A stretch of DNA of 64,000 bases from Capniomyces stellatus (GCA_001661515.1 LUVW01000036.1:119749-183748); one strand, 5' to 3'. Counted from the first letter of the stretch, positions 10,120-24,876 are shown. Numbers and translations are program-made. Notes: generated by a model not told the origin, from the sequence alone.

Positions 10120-13100
10120 TGTATCTGCGGTGCGTGTGTGGGTACGGGCTTAAATGTGGTCGTGAATATAGGCGGTTAACTACAAACATTTACAGTCACA
10201 AAAGCATACGCATACGCATCTGCATGTCAGTAAGTTTTATATCAACTATTTCAACAAATGTGAGCGTGAGTGGGTAGGAGAAGACGGTATACGCTGTTTT
10301 TGGCTTATTACAGAATATATCCTCAAAATAATGTGTATACGCCACTTTAGCCATACCAATCTATACGTACTGGTCTCCAAAAGTGCAAACCCCCTCAAAT
10401 ATAAATCCCAATCAGTGCCTTTCTTGAAAACCACGGCATGACAGCTACTTGGTCAATTCTGCTGCTCCATCTCAAAACACCATTTAAACCACATGTCTTT
10501 GTTTGTGTGGTTCATAAATTTACCTCGTATACTTATCTAGAAATTTGAAACAAAGTACTATACATACATCTCTTACCTTGTAGCTTCCCAATGTTTAGAG
10601 ATATTAAAGTAAAAATTCTGGTTTCGGATGTTTTCGAGGTAATACCCACATTTACAGCGCCCTTTCTTGCTTTTCTATCCGTATTTATGTTTAATAATAG
10701 TCTAGACACAAGCGCTTTTTCTTTTCTTCACTTGCTTTATTAATAAAAAGAATCCCCCTTTGACTAGCTTCTTTTAAGTACAATTCCTCGCTATATAATT
10801 ATGCTTCTATACAGGCACTTTTGTTTTTACCTAGTATATTTTTAATTTGGTGTTTAATATCAAGTTTAATATCGAGTTTAATAAATAATGTTGACGCTAT
10901 TTCGCTTTCAACTACTAGGGTGTAGATTATCCTTTTTATATCGAATTCGTCGCTATATTTTAATACTAAATGCAGCCTGCTAGTTAGTCCAACATGCCTC
11001 TAGTATATCCCGCCTAGTATATTTCAAGTGTTGAAATTCAGCGTTATTTTTCAGATTATGTTAAAATCTCCCGAATTTGTATTGTTCTTGGTGCTTTTAC
11101 ACAACCAACTATTGTGAGGCAATTGTTTATTTCGATAATTCAAATTACCATAGTTTTCTAATTTTAATTTCTATAATGTTAAAATCCATCTTGTTAATGT
11201 GTATGACTTGGTGTTGAATTGGCCTAACATTTTAAAATTTTAAACACAATTGTTTTTGTTTTTGCTTTTTTTTTCTTTCTACTTTTTTTGCCTTTTTTTG
11301 CCATATTTCTACTTCGGACTTACAATGGTTTTCAAAACTTACCTAAATACTGTTCTTATTATCAATGAATTTAGCTAAAATCATAATACAATTGATAGCC
11401 GGTTTATCACACCCTTTACTTATAATGAACTTTACTTCCGCTTTTAAACACTTTCAACTAAAACAATTCAAACACTACAACCGCCTTGCTTTTGTTTTAG
11501 TAATAAACTATTATGTAAATAACAATCAGCAAACATTAGACAATTAATCCCATACCATTTAGCCACCTGAGTTGGGTTTTACCTTTTGGCTTATACACCA
11601 GTTTTTTCTATTCTGTAACGTACAATATATTCATTATACATCATCAAGGCAAGAACACTATGCTTGCTTGGTGCTTGGAATCTTTTCTGCTTTAATTGAT
11701 GTCTTTAATCAACCATCTGCGCTAGATTTTTTAGTCAATGATTTAATAATATAAGGGTTTGTTGTTATGTATAGGCATGCCGTGTGTATTTACACATATT
11801 TCTTAATCATGCTATAGTAAGCTGCCAACATTTATTACTTGGTTTTATGTTTTTTTTCTTTTTCCCGTAGTTTATCCTTCATGCTCTTGCATTAATTTTA
11901 CAATTCACTCTCTTATTACCTTTATTGGTGATACCATATATCGAGCCTTTGCCACTTTGGTAACTGGTCTATTGTTGATATCGCTTTCTACAATCTTGTA
12001 TTCCGAGCCAATTCCCAACAATTACTTTTTTTTTTCCCTTTTACTTGAAAGCCCTGTTTTTTTTTTGTTTTTTTTTGCACTTTTCACCAAGAGTAACAAA
12101 AAATTACGCCAGGTTTTTAGAAATTTAACCATGATGTTTGTAAATTTTTATAAATGTATTATGATTATGATTATCCTTAGCCTGCACTCATTATCGTGAT
12201 GTAACATGCTGTAATTTGAAAATCATCAACTTGCTATTTACGCCTCTTGGAGTTGGGGCTCTCAATATTTACATATTTATTCACACATACATTCATATTT
12301 TTTTTTCCTTGTATTCCTCGACTAATTAATTAACCCTTTGTGCTGTTCACGTTTGAATTTGTAGATTTTTTTTTCTTTTTCAATCGCCTCTTTATTTATC
12401 AGCTTCTTGATCATTATTTACAAATCGTTTTATTTTTATTTTTAGCGATTTCCGCTGATTGTACTTGGTTTGAAATTTATTGTTGCTGTTACTTGTTAAA
12501 TATAATGTTCATTCATGTTATTATTATTATTCTACGTCTTTTACTAATCCAATAACCGGGATTGTATACACTAGACTGTTATTTTTGTTCTTTTTAGAAC
12601 TAGTTGATGTGTAAAAGTACGATGTCCATAAAGTCCAACCTTTGATGATAATAAAACCGGTTTGTAGAACTCGTCAGTCATGTACCTTTTTTAGACTCTA
12701 GTGTCTAAAACTGAATTCGGCTCATTAACTCAAAGCCACCAACCCAATGGAATATATCCGTATTGTTGTCGTTATAGTTGCAACAATTTGAATAACCTTA
12801 ACTCGGTCCTACGATAACCTCCTAATTTATTACAAATATTTGAGCAGCTTTTACTTAAAAAAAAATACATGACAAAAAAATGTTAAAGAAAAAGAATTGT
12901 GTGCAAGTGCATACTGGTGTGTAATAAAAAAAATAAAAAAAAACCCGAGTTCGAGTAGCCTGGCAAAAACAAACAACCAACACAAACAACCAGACTAAAC
13001 AAATAGTATCATCTCACCTTTCTTCTTTCAGAAACAAGTTGTTTGGTATGTCACGACAATTCCACAAATAGCTTCACGACGCACTTATGTTATGTCAATC

Positions 13101-13307
13101 CTATATTACAATTTTATGTTAAGAAATCAATGAAGGAGTATGGCCTCCATTATACACACCAACTACCAAATAGCCTCGAGTTAAACCCAATGTATCGTTT
13201 TTTTTCTCCCATCGAGTATTCCAACTATTAATCATGAATTTTCACACGAGTCCAAAAAAGTAAAATCTTGTTAAAATCAAACCACTTCTTGCCTTTTTTT
13301 TGTAGGT

Positions 13308-13369
13308 ATACTGCTTAATATTCTTAATACTGCTTAATATTCTTAATACTGCTTAATATGCTTAATACT
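13308..13369. repeat. Tandem repeat, 19-bp unit x3
   Basis: Three head-to-tail copies of ATACTGCTTAATATTCTTA, the third with one change, plus a partial fourth. Confidence 0.85.
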
Positions 13370-16300
13370 CGATATTCTCAAAATAGTGTCGACACTTTTA
13401 AATAGACGAAATATTGTCCAATGGCGTCAGCGGCCGAGCTATATGGCCAGGGATGATGTGGTTAGCATATTTTAAACTATTCCCTTGTTTTGAATTAGCT
13501 TTGTTGTAGACTTGATTTACACAAATCTAAAAAAGTAACTGCAAATCCACTTATAGTTGCTATAAAGAAAACACCACAAAGGTACAAAGGTGTTGGTTGC
13601 AAACCAATCAAGTCAGGGAGTTTCCAAATAGAATATGTCGGTATTAGTACAAGCTAATTAACCCAACACCACTCGTCATATTTTTCAATATTTAAGTTAC
13701 ATGTTAACATTGTACTTCCACTCGACCTAAATGGCTTTTGTATGGATTTTTCTTGTTTATTATTATTTATTAATCGCCTTATTATTTTTTGTCAAAGTTT
13801 GAATATATCTTAGTTAATTGTGCTGGTGCCTCGATTGGCCGTTTTCTTTATAATCTGATTATACTTTTACAATATATAACATATTACAGCTTACTCTTGC
13901 CAATAAATTACAATGCCAAAACCAAAACCTATCAAACATCAATTTGTGGAAACTTTACAACCACAGTTTTGTGGTTTTACAAAACACAATATCCGTTTTG
14001 ATAACAATCTTGAATATATTAAAATGAACAACCAAACAATACTAATTAATAGAGGGTAGTTGCGAGTTGTTAAAAGAAATAGTCAATGAGTGACATTCAA
14101 GAAACGTCAATAAGTAAGTGTAAGAGTTGCTAATAGTGATTGTAAGAGTTGCTAATAAGTGATTGTAAGGTCAATTGAGTCTTAAACAAAGAGTTTTCAA
14201 GAGGGAATAATCCAAAATCAATGACCATTGAAGAATGATACCCAATGCTTGGTAATATCCTATAAATAACCATGGGCGGATTGTTGATAACAATCAAGCC
14301 ACTTGATTGCGAGTTTGTTTTATTCTTTCTGCTTTAAAAAGGCTATGCAGCTGATGTCCAGTCTTGAAGCGTCTAGCTATTAGTTGGTTGGCTTAAATAT
14401 GCTATAAACGAAGGCATAAGGTCCATTCTTCTCAAAGAAACAATAACACCATTCTACCACCACTACTTGTTTACTTTTCAATGATTCATTGTACGTTTAT
14501 GAATGTGGCGATCACGTAAATCGACACCAAGTAATCGGATTAATCACACTAGCATACCTACCACTCGAGCATGCACAAAATGGTCATTCTTATGTTAAAA
14601 ATAAATACAAATTCCAATATTGCAGTGCAATGTTAATAATAGCCTGTAATTTGGCTACAGAACTCGCTGCCAATAATGGCCCAATAGATACGCTGTGTTA
14701 TGTTACTCTCGAGTTTCAGGCGGTCTGCGTTATCCTAAAAGCTGAAAGCTATGTATGCATAAAGACTCGGCCTGCATTTCACACAAACAATAATTGTATT
14801 CCAAAAATATACAAGTGTCAATTGGGATGGCAGCAAAATTAAAAGTAATCGTAGCCATGGTTGTACTAAAACAACACTGGTTTTATCCAAAGCGAGCCGA
14901 GCTAAGGTTTGCACCCAAAGGCTTACCAGTCACTTTGCCATATATTTAAACAGATAATCGTATCAAGTGTTCTAATTGATATGCTCATTTTGTCCTTTTT
15001 CAACCACCCGTTTTGGCTATTATTTCTGCATTCCAAATTTTCAATAATAATAATGGCAACAATGAAACCTCAGTTATTAAATCGCATACATCACCGCCTG
15101 AAATTACGCATCAAACTGTTTGCTGCATCGTTCAGTTTAAATTGGCGTAAAATCTTAATGAAAGTAAAGAAAAGGTAAAATTGCCCCAGAATGCCATACT
15201 AGTATATAAATGTATATATTCAGGTTTCAGGATATATCAAGTCTCGGAATCTAAGCATTTACTTGCTGTTAGTCGGATTTACCACTAGTCAACTATTAGT
15301 CTTTGTTGGAAAGTGTATTCCCAAATACAAACATCCAATACATTTATAACGCAGAGAAAATGGCTGAAGAAGTGATATATTTTCAAGGCCCGGATGAAAT
15401 AAAATTCTAAATTTAGAGTCGAAAAAAAAAAATACCGAACATTATTCAATATCAGTTAGTAACTAGTCGTTTTCTATCTCTCTATATCGTGGTTGTAGCA
15501 TCTACAGCTATCAATCCTAGAGTTTACTTGGGCTATTTGCGCGACAATGACAGAATTAGAAGCAACCCAACGCCACAATTACGAACAAGAACATTTGTCA
15601 AACAAGTACCAGCCTTGTAAAACTTGAACACAATCAACCTATGCCTTTATTTATTTATTATTGTTACTGGTTATAAGAAGATCCTTACCGGATCCAGTAT
15701 AAAATAGGAATGGGCTTGTCTATCCCGTTTTTGCGTTGTTCTTTATTAGAACTTGTAGGTTATTTGCCAAGTCGGCTCTTTATTGTCACCGCTGCCACCA
15801 CATTCAAAAGTGTATTTGTATCAATACGGGTCTATTATTATTGAAAGACAATCATATGAGGCGTCACCATGAGTAAATATCCGAAAAGTTTGATTATACT
15901 TTATCACGCGTTGGTGTAGAGTAAAGCATTCCAGCTGTTTTTTATTAGGAGCGTCAACAATAAAAATACAGGCTGGAGGCTGCAAATCAATTGATTATGT
16001 GTGTACATAATTGACGGCTCTTAAAGTAGAGTTAAGAAAATAGGACTGACAGCTCTGGCATCACTGGGCTACAAACTAGAAAGCCACTTGTTATCAGTGT
16101 AAATCAAAACTGGTGCATGACTCGTTTGGGTTCCAGGATGCTGTATAGCCAATACCGAAATTGGTGTAAATTTTATAAGTTTAGCATTACTAAAGTATGG
16201 GTTTGCCGCTACTGAATCACACGGTTCAGTGTCTTGGTTTGATTACAATGATTGCTTTGTCTGGTGATTTTTAGACTTGTTTTTCTTAGACTTGTTTTTT

Positions 16301-16836
16301 TTTAGACTATTTGGCTCTGGGCATTAATCAACTTTGCCACCTAAACCCGTAAATCGCTCATCGCAATGTAAATATGCAGTGGTTGGATTCACACCAGCTG
16401 CCAAAACGGGGTTTTTTGATGAGAATTTGGATATACTCGATACAAAAGTACAAACAGGGTAAATTTTAGTCCGTTTAGCAGCACAACCACACCATATATC
16501 GACAATAAAAGTATTTACATTATAGCTAGTATGTATCAAAGTATATAATCAGGGAAATAAATGACATGGTCCGATTAATTTTGCAGAGTATACTCACACC
16601 AACACCAACACCAGTAAACAAATTTAGTATCAAGTATAGAGACAAAGGTAAAATTGGCAAATTTAGTGCTGGTTTATTTTTATAGTCAAATTGGGCGGAC
16701 TTGTGCAGTACTAGATAGTATCGAGAGCGTTTTAAATGCTTAAAACGGCGACGATATGTTATAACACACAGTTGGTCTGTGCATTAGCAAGAAATTCATC
16801 TTTGTATCACAATTATATCGGCGCGGTAAATGTGCT

Positions 16837-16930
16837 GTTAATAAGGGTTGGTGATGGCTGATAAAGGTTAGTGTTGGTTAATAAGGGTTAGTGGTGGCTG
16901 ATAAGGATTGGTGCTGGTTAATAAGGGTTT
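16837..16930. repeat. Tandem repeat, 20-bp unit x4.7, G/T-rich strand
   Basis: Alternating variants of GTTAATAAGGGTTAGTGGTG and GCTGATAAAGGTTAGTGTTG. The G/T-rich strand recalls telomere-like repeats, but it is internal and the unit is not a known telomere unit. Confidence 0.8.
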
Positions 16931-17179
16931 ATTTTATAATTTAAAATTTAAAAAAGCGAAAGAAAAAACAAACAAATAGTCAAAAGTCGTGTAAAATAAC
17001 TCGGTTGAGCTAGAATAGCAGTAGTTTAAACACACATACAAAGCCTGAAGAAATAAAATATAGAATGTTGGACGCTTAATACATCAATCCTCGCTATAGT
17101 TACTCGATACATAATATCTCTGTATGTAAATAAAAAAGCAAATTCCCGGGAGATTCAAAGAGCAGAATGAAAAAGCTGG

Positions 17180-17920
17180 CTAGTTTTTTGTGACAACCGA
17201 AACGACAATAACGGATATTAGTATAACAACAATTACACCGATAATGATTTTCAGCTTCATGTCTCTCCACCACATCTTTTTGCGAACTTGAGTTGCTCCT
17301 CGGCGAAACTGGCGAGCACCTTCATTTAATTCCTCTATTTTCAAAAGTTGAATAGTAAAATTAGCAATTGTGAGTACAGATCTGGCTAATAGTTTAAAAT
17401 AGCATCTGGTGATATCGTATTTATATATTTTCCGTGTAGAATTATTGTGCGAGTAATAATAAATTAAATGCTAGTAGTAGTTGCAGTATCAGTAGTAGTA
17501 GTAGCAGGGGCAGTAGCAATGATACTTAGTAGTAGTAGTAGTAGTAGTAGAAACCCCAGCGCTGAGAAATAAAAAAGTAAATCAGGCTTACCAGTTTTAG
17601 ACTGCAAGGTGTCTAATCTCTCTTCACGCTCCATGACTTTATTGATATTCTCTTGCATGATTCCAACAACCTCGTCTACTTGTTGCTGCACTGCCCTGGC
17701 TTTGTTTGCTTCGGGCCTATCCGAAGATGTGCCATTCTGTTGGTTTGAGTTGTAATTTGACCTAAAATGATGAGAATGTAAAATATTAGTGATATGGAAT
17801 TTATTAAGAACGAACTCATCTTGATCTCAAAACTACGAATCCAAAACGGTTGCAAGTAAAACGATAGTCATGAATACACAAAAGCATTATCTTTTTTTAT
17901 AAAGCAGGTGCGGCTTACAT
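17180..17920 (-). CDS. SNC1: Synaptobrevin/VAMP, R-SNARE of Snc1/Syb1 type
   Basis: Join 17920-17919, 17761-17592, 17334-17180, giving 108 residues. It is an R-SNARE that pairs with plasma-membrane and endosomal Q-SNAREs for secretory vesicle fusion. After a short polar N-terminus, the SNARE motif runs [19 protein letters not shown], then the zero-layer Arg in [14 protein letters not shown], then [18 protein letters not shown], then a C-terminal membrane anchor of about 20 Ile/Val residues ending VVTKN. Intron 1 splits the start codon: AT at 17920-17919 is followed by GTAAGC, and the G comes from exon 2. Intron 2 (17591-17335) carries a (TAG)n stretch at 17464-17550. Length and order match the family exactly. 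Confidence 0.92.
17464..17550. repeat. (TAG)n microsatellite in the SNC1 intron
   Basis: Imperfect AGT/TAG triplet runs, the longest near 17526-17550. Confidence 0.85.
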
Positions 17921-20494
17921 TTTGAAATGGTCTGGTATTAAGTTTTACGGTATTAATATGGAAAAGAGCCCCTTTTTTACAAGGAATAGGATCGAATCTT
18001 GATTAATAAATTGTATTTTATTTGGCTGTAAAATTAAATTGCGGTCAAATATCTGAAAGAAGGTTTAAAACAGCTTAAGCAAAATGTACTTTGACGTATT
18101 TTAGCGACGAGCTTTACTACGCTCTATATACTATGTCAAGTTGTATAGGTATTGGTTTTTCAAAAATTAGGTTTGTAAAAATAGACTTGACTTTTATTAT
18201 CTTGGAGTTATTTCACTTTGTTTCTCATTCTATTTACTTGGATGATTTGGCGGACAGCTTGAAAAAAACACCAGGATTATAAAACTAATGACAACATACT
18301 ACACAATTGATTGATATTTATGTCTATAATAAATTCGCTACAATTAAGTGGCTTTATTCATCTTGTGATTAACTGAGCTAAAACCTGTTTCCTATTAATT
18401 CTTTCCTTATTAATAAAAGGCATCACATTAACGTATTTTAATATTAAAAATAAAAACTGAAAAAAAAAACCAAGATGAAAACAAATAAAATAAAATAAAT
18501 GGCTATTGGCTACAGTGTGCTTAAAGAAACAACCAGCTATTTAAAGAAGCCAATAAAAAAGTAGCATTAAAACAACATGTATAAGTTTGTTTCTCATTAT
18601 AATTTTTTTTCCACCTCTGTCTTTTTATTTATTTATCAATCAAAACTAGATTCGAAGAATTTGTTTAAACTATAGGTCAAATAGGTCAAATGGTGCAGCG
18701 AAATTTATTTTTAGTTGAGCTCATAACAGTTGGCTGGTGTTTTAGTTATTGTTGCTATTTCCATTGCTATAAGGAGTCTAGTATTGAAGCCAGATATTAT
18801 TAATAGTGCAGTTCAAAAACCTGATTCGCTAGTAAATTAATAATACGAATTGCTATAAAGTTAGAATTATGCGCTAAACAAACAGTGATGGATGATTCTA
18901 AAGCATATGGGACAACCTACCAGTTGACATTTAAACAAATATACGCACTGCAGCATTATGAATATGTGATATACAGTTTCTCTAGAACCATAACTGTTTA
19001 ATACATAGCGTTTAGATTTTAAGTCTTAATAGCCTATTGTCTCAATGCGTATTCTTTGATTATGAATTTCAATTCCAAGAATCAGTATGTCCAGTCACTA
19101 AAGTTAAACCCAAGCCTGGCTTACCTACGCCCCAGACTATGTGTCGTCAAATATATATGCAGGTCAGTGGTATAACTGAGTGACTTTTTGGAGCAATCAA
19201 GGGTTGGCTACTTGCTCTGAGTAAATCTCAAAAAAAGACGAAATAGCGAGAACTATCTCCATTCCAAAGTTATTATTAGAAATCCATTTTAGGCAATGTG
19301 GGGTTTTGAACACAAACCCGAATTCACACACAGAGTCCTGGCTGTCGTATTAAATAATGAATGATTATATCGTGTTAAAATCCAATTAATGGTATTTCTC
19401 TGCAATTGGTGATGATATCCCAGTGTATACTGTACTATAATAGATACGGATTGATACATCAATGTCAGCCAATAATCCAACATTTATATGTAGAAGCACT
19501 ACTATGTGATGGCGGGTTCTCAAAATAGTATGATTAGGGGGCATGCTTTAATGAGTGACAAGATCACGCTTATATAGGGTCATACGGTTTTAGTACAGCT
19601 TACCCGCTATTTATCGAATCAACAATCACGTCAAACCAAATGCACTATACTACGCAGAAATAAGGCAGTAGTTGGCGTAGTATGACGAGCTACCATTTTT
19701 TCTTTGTATTGCATAAAAAAATCAATGGTATACTCTTCGAATAATTAAAACAATATTCTATTGTTGCAAAAGTAGCGAGTCCAAAAACGCAGTTGCTGGT
19801 CTTTATATCTAACCAAGCAGCATTGTGAACAGTTGATAGTTGGTTTGGATTTTGAATCTGAGGTGCTTCAGTTTTTTTCTATTTTTCTCGCTCTTTGGTT
19901 TTGAAAATTTCACTAGATGTTTCCAGCCACAGACTTCCGAGTACTATTAGGTGAATTGAATATATGTCTGTGCTAATAGTTCAGCTATTAAAAGTGTTAT
20001 ATTCTTTTGTCTTTTGTTTTTTGCTTTATAAAAGGGGGAGGGAAATATCCAATATATCATACAGGTGACAATCCGAAGCTTAAAGGCCATGTTTGAGGAA
20101 AGGCTCTTTGAAGTTGATCAGTCTTGCTAGTCGACTTGTTTCTCAAAGTAGTACTTTCTGCCTATTTTTTTTCAAGAGCAGGTTTTAAATTTGTTTCTAT
20201 TGAACGTTTTTTTATTTTTTGCACTTGGGTTTAGCTCGCCAATTATTGTCCAAAAAATACCAAAAAGTGTTGAAATTGTAGTTTCTAGATCACCAATCGA
20301 ACTACTGGAACTACACAGGCAATTTCGTATAAACTACAAAACCCCAAAATAGCTGTTACTCAAAAGACTAGCTCAAATAAACACATACAAAACAATCGAA
20401 AAACAACACTACTCGGCTTGACCAAGAGCAAAAAAACAATGCTCTGTGTCTCAACCAAATCAGTGTAAACGATTACAACAGCATTTTTTGAAAT
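17921..20494. other. Divergent promoter-side intergenic region between SNC1 and FYV6
   Basis: AT-rich with no supported gene. An open frame at 18091-18282 has some coding-like texture (ending LDDLADSLKKTPGL) but no recognised motif or matching exon. CT-rich and A-rich runs precede the FYV6 start. Confidence 0.45.
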
Positions 20495-21635
20495 ATGAGC
20501 GATAAACTGAAGGAGGGTATAGCGAATAAGTTTATATCACAAGACTCGATTGAGGAACAGAATAAAATCCGTCAGGAAATACGAGAGAGAGCAGCAGAAA
20601 GCGGTGGGCATGGTGAGTTGAGAAATATACGAAAGTGAAGGAGGAAAGACGCTGCTTTGAGTTGAGCAAGGATGCGTATAAACTGAACATCAATTCCTGT
20701 CATGTAGAACCGACAAACAGAGAGCCAGAATATGATCCAAGGACTCTGTACGAAAGGCTTCAAGAGCAAAAGGCAATGAAGGATACTGCATTCAAAGAGG
20801 CGACCAGATTTAGTAATGATTTATATAATATACTATAAATTTACTCAAGCTCCAGTTTTGATAAGCTGAGGACTCTTTTTCCTATATACAAACGACATGG
20901 CGATAGCACCAACAATAGTATATATAACAGCAGATTTTTTTGATTTTTTAATGATAAAATAGGCAATTTGATCCATAGACTTGATGATGAAGAGTTTGAA
21001 TTTTTACAGGATGTGGATTCACGGGAACAAGTTATGGAAAGGCAGAAGATCGAAGATGAGCAAAGGGAGCTGTCTGAATTTAGAAAGTAAGAAGTACGAA
21101 CAGTTTTGTTCTGTAGTGCTGTTACGCATTGAGCTGAGTTGAGCTGGATTAGACTTGTTATTAGAAAGAGTGCTGGGCATCAGGAATCGCATTTATACAA
21201 CCTCATCATTAAAATGTTTGAAATTTTGCTAACGCAAATAGGAAGATAGTCGAAAGCAGATTAAGCTACGAGGACCCGGGCGTTCAGCTAGCACAGATAA
21301 ACAAGCCGGGGCTAAACTTGAACAAAGGGATTAATGGAAAGACAGAGGAGAGTGGTAAAAGGGGTAAACCCCGGGTAACTAAACGACCTATAGATCTAAT
21401 CAGCAAAATAGTGAAAGTATCAAACAAAAAAGAAAAAGTAGATATAAACGAGAGGGAAGAGACCGTAGGTGTGTACACTGAAGAAAAGTTGGCGAAGAGG
21501 ACCGACGATCCAGAGAAAACGGGGAATGGTACAGATAGTGGCGAGCTGTCAGGTGCAAAAGCCAGTAACGATCAGTCTGCACTGGATTTTTTGCAAAACT
21601 ATAGTGACAGTTCTAGCGGTGAACAATCAGAATAA
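20495..21635 (+). CDS. FYV6: Fyv6 / FAM192A (NIP30 domain) splicing-related protein
   Basis: Join 20495-20612, 20708-20812, 20963-21086, 21242-21635, giving 246 residues. The N-terminal NIP30 domain is clear: IEEQNKIRQEIRE, then EYDPRTLYERLQEQK, then RFSNLIHRLDDEEFEFL, then ERQKIEDEQRELSEFRK. The tail is acidic and serine-rich, LDFLQNYSDSSSGEQSE, as in FAM192A. Yeast Fyv6 acts at the second splicing step in the spliceosome; animal FAM192A/PSME3IP1 binds the PA28-gamma proteasome activator. All three introns are GT-AG, and the phases (1, 1, 2) restore the conserved protein exactly. The first acceptor is the TAG at 20705-20707, which skips an open but non-conserved stretch. Confidence 0.88.
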
Positions 21636-22921
21636 AGCCAAACTAGCGTATAATTGTGTGTTTTAAATCGATTTTGCTTTTTTTTGTATATAAATACGCT
21701 CTTATTTTTATTAGTATGTATTGCATAATTGACTTTAGCTAAGATGGCCATTTCGGCCTTAATATGGAAGAGAGGGACGTATAAAGATTTCCAAAAAAAA
21801 TATTTTTTCAGCTATAATTTTCAAGTTTATATATACTTGTGTGTACTGTAGTTATTAACTGGTCTATTGAATGTCAGCCATCAGACCTACTAAAATTAAC
21901 GCGACGAGGAGGTGTATACATGAGATGTACTTCCTAGTCATTACAGCCATTTGAAGAGAATATGTGTTTATTGGGCCTGGTATGGTGCTAATACCAAGGG
22001 TACCGACTATATGTTTATTGATATAGTTATCCGCTGTAGATGTGACCGAGTTGCAAATTAAGGCTTGAAACAGTTGGCTAAAGTTTTTTTTTTTTAGACT
22101 GATCAGTTCAAGTGGCAAAAATACTGATGAAGTCTAATAGAAAAAACTGTTGTTGTCCAGCGAACTAAGCCCTGTTACTGACCAAAATGCACAAAGCGCC
22201 TTGGTTGAGCCGTTAAGTAATACTTGACCGGTATTTGGCTGCTTGACGTTTAGTCAATACCGTATGCCATATTCCATCAGTTACAAAGCATATGTGTACT
22301 GGATTTGTGCTGGCCATACTCTACGTCCAAAAGGACATATTTTCTGTTGTTTGCTGGGCTTTCGGCTTAAAGGCCTGGGTTTTCAATGGCTTAAGGACGC
22401 AAGAACAGAATAGCTTGATAAAGCTGTGCCAAAAAAGGGACTATTATAGCTTTGCTACTGATTTGCATTAGAAATGAGAACGAGCCCCAATACCAAGATA
22501 TACATTCAGTTTAAAAATATAGCTCTAGCCAATGAGTGCGTGGGTTTAGATATTACGCTAGTTGATTCAGCAATTCGACAATTCCAATAATTGAATTAGC
22601 AAACGTATTTGAGTAACAATTGGCTAGAGCAAGCTGCTCAATTTGAGTTCTATCAAATGGTGCTAGTGGACTCAACAGCCAATGTTGTGAGAGTAAAGTT
22701 AAAAAAATTGAAATAAAGCACCCAAAAACACCAACCTTGTAAAACATTTCAACTTGCAAAAATTATTCAATTCGAATTAGTTTTGAATAACAGATTTTTT
22801 TAATAAAAAAAAAACGATAAAAAATTTAAGAGGGAAAAGATTGTGGGATTTGATGAATGCAAATAATCGCAACTTGGGATACGTTCTTTTCCACCGTAAT
22901 CCACGAAAATAATAATATAAA
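21636..22921. other. Intergenic region between FYV6 and RPS23
   Basis: No gene recognised. It should contain the RPS23 promoter. An A/T-rich stretch lies 22780-22920. Confidence 0.5.
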
Positions 22922-24079
<1,158 letters not shown>

Positions 24080-24234
24080 ATACTTTATTTTTCTGGAATC
24101 TTTTTTTCTATATAAATTTTAAATAGCATTTATTAACCGCACTTTTCGATAAAACGGAAAAGACTTAATAAAACTATTTTAAATCAATAAAATTGATAAA
24201 ATAAAATATACATTTTGAGCATAGTACATATCTT

Positions 24235-24270
24235 TGGCTCCGTTTACACACAGTTATGTGTGGCGGAGTC
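24235..24270. other. Strong hairpin 3' of RPS23
   Basis: GGCTCCG (24235-24241) pairs with CGGAGTC (24264-24270, one G-T pair). Inside, ACACAC pairs with GTGTGT around a short loop. It lies ~155 bp after the RPS23 stop. It could be a structured RNA, a 3'-end signal or chance. Confidence 0.45.
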
Positions 24271-24796
24271 TTTCTTTCTTGGATTGTGGTTTAAACGTAG
24301 TTGATCAAACAAGAACTTGTAACACTCGTATACTTTGTGTGTCTAATGCAGTTTCATTGGTGCCTGTTGGTATACACATGTTGTGGTGTATGTGAAACAG
24401 TGATTAAGTAATATATAGATGCGACTTTGAGAGCGAGGGATAGACACAGCGTGGTGTGTATATTGATTGACTTGCCAGCTAATGTGTACTATGCTAGAAG
24501 CACCAGGTATAACTGTCCGTATTTATGGATGTATTTAGGGAGAGAAAGTACGTGCATTGGCACCATGGTCTATATCATTGTGATGTTGAATTGTGGTGGT
24601 AGAAAGTGTATAGTTGAATAAAGATAATGTTTAAACAAAACTTGGGTTTAAAGGCTGTCACTAGTAGACTAGATGGCAGGTATGATAATTGAGATTCGGA
24701 TTGGATGATATACCGTTCTAACAATCCTGACAAGCTGGTGACATTATTATGGATCTATAAGAAACGGAAATGGGCTAAAAGTGGCGCTTGTATTGC

Positions 24797-24838
24797 AAAA
24801 AGAAACTAAAAAAATGAAGAGTTTCAATAAAAAGAAAC
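24797..24838 (+). mobile_element. Possible micro-insertion with TTTCAAT tail
   Basis: AAAAAGAAAC is repeated at 24797-24806 and 24829-24838 around 22 bp ending GAGTTTCAAT. The low-complexity duplication makes this weaker than the copies at 6595 and 7672. Confidence 0.35.
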
Positions 24839-24876
24839 CGATAATGATAACTGAATAAATAAAAGCTCACAACTCT

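Larger units (their letters stand above)
10120..17179. other. ~7-kb gene-free region upstream of SOK1
   Basis: No recognisable protein, tRNA or rRNA gene was found. The sequence is AT-rich with many T-runs. The longest open frames (~117 codons at 14489-14842) lack any recognisable motif and are probably chance. It contains two small tandem arrays listed separately. It might hold regulatory DNA for SOK1, unannotated ncRNA or decayed mobile DNA; the sequence alone does not decide. Confidence 0.5.

Noticed and set aside
9686..10277. Plus-strand frames opposite SOK1 with membrane-like composition
   Set aside because: Antisense of the charged SOK1 N-terminus; hydrophobicity arises from reading Lys/Glu codons backwards.
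14489..14842. 117-codon frame in the gene-free region
   Set aside because: Composition is not clearly coding, there is no recognisable motif and no neighbouring exon.
16837..16930. Interstitial telomere array
   Set aside because: The 20-bp unit with two alternating variants is not a known telomere repeat and the array is short and internal.
20613..20707. Shorter intron 1 in FYV6 ending at 20635 (23 nt), giving an extra ~24 residues
   Set aside because: A 23-nt intron is implausible. The TAG at 20707 gives a 95-nt intron, correct phase and direct joining to the conserved EYDPRTLYERL motif.
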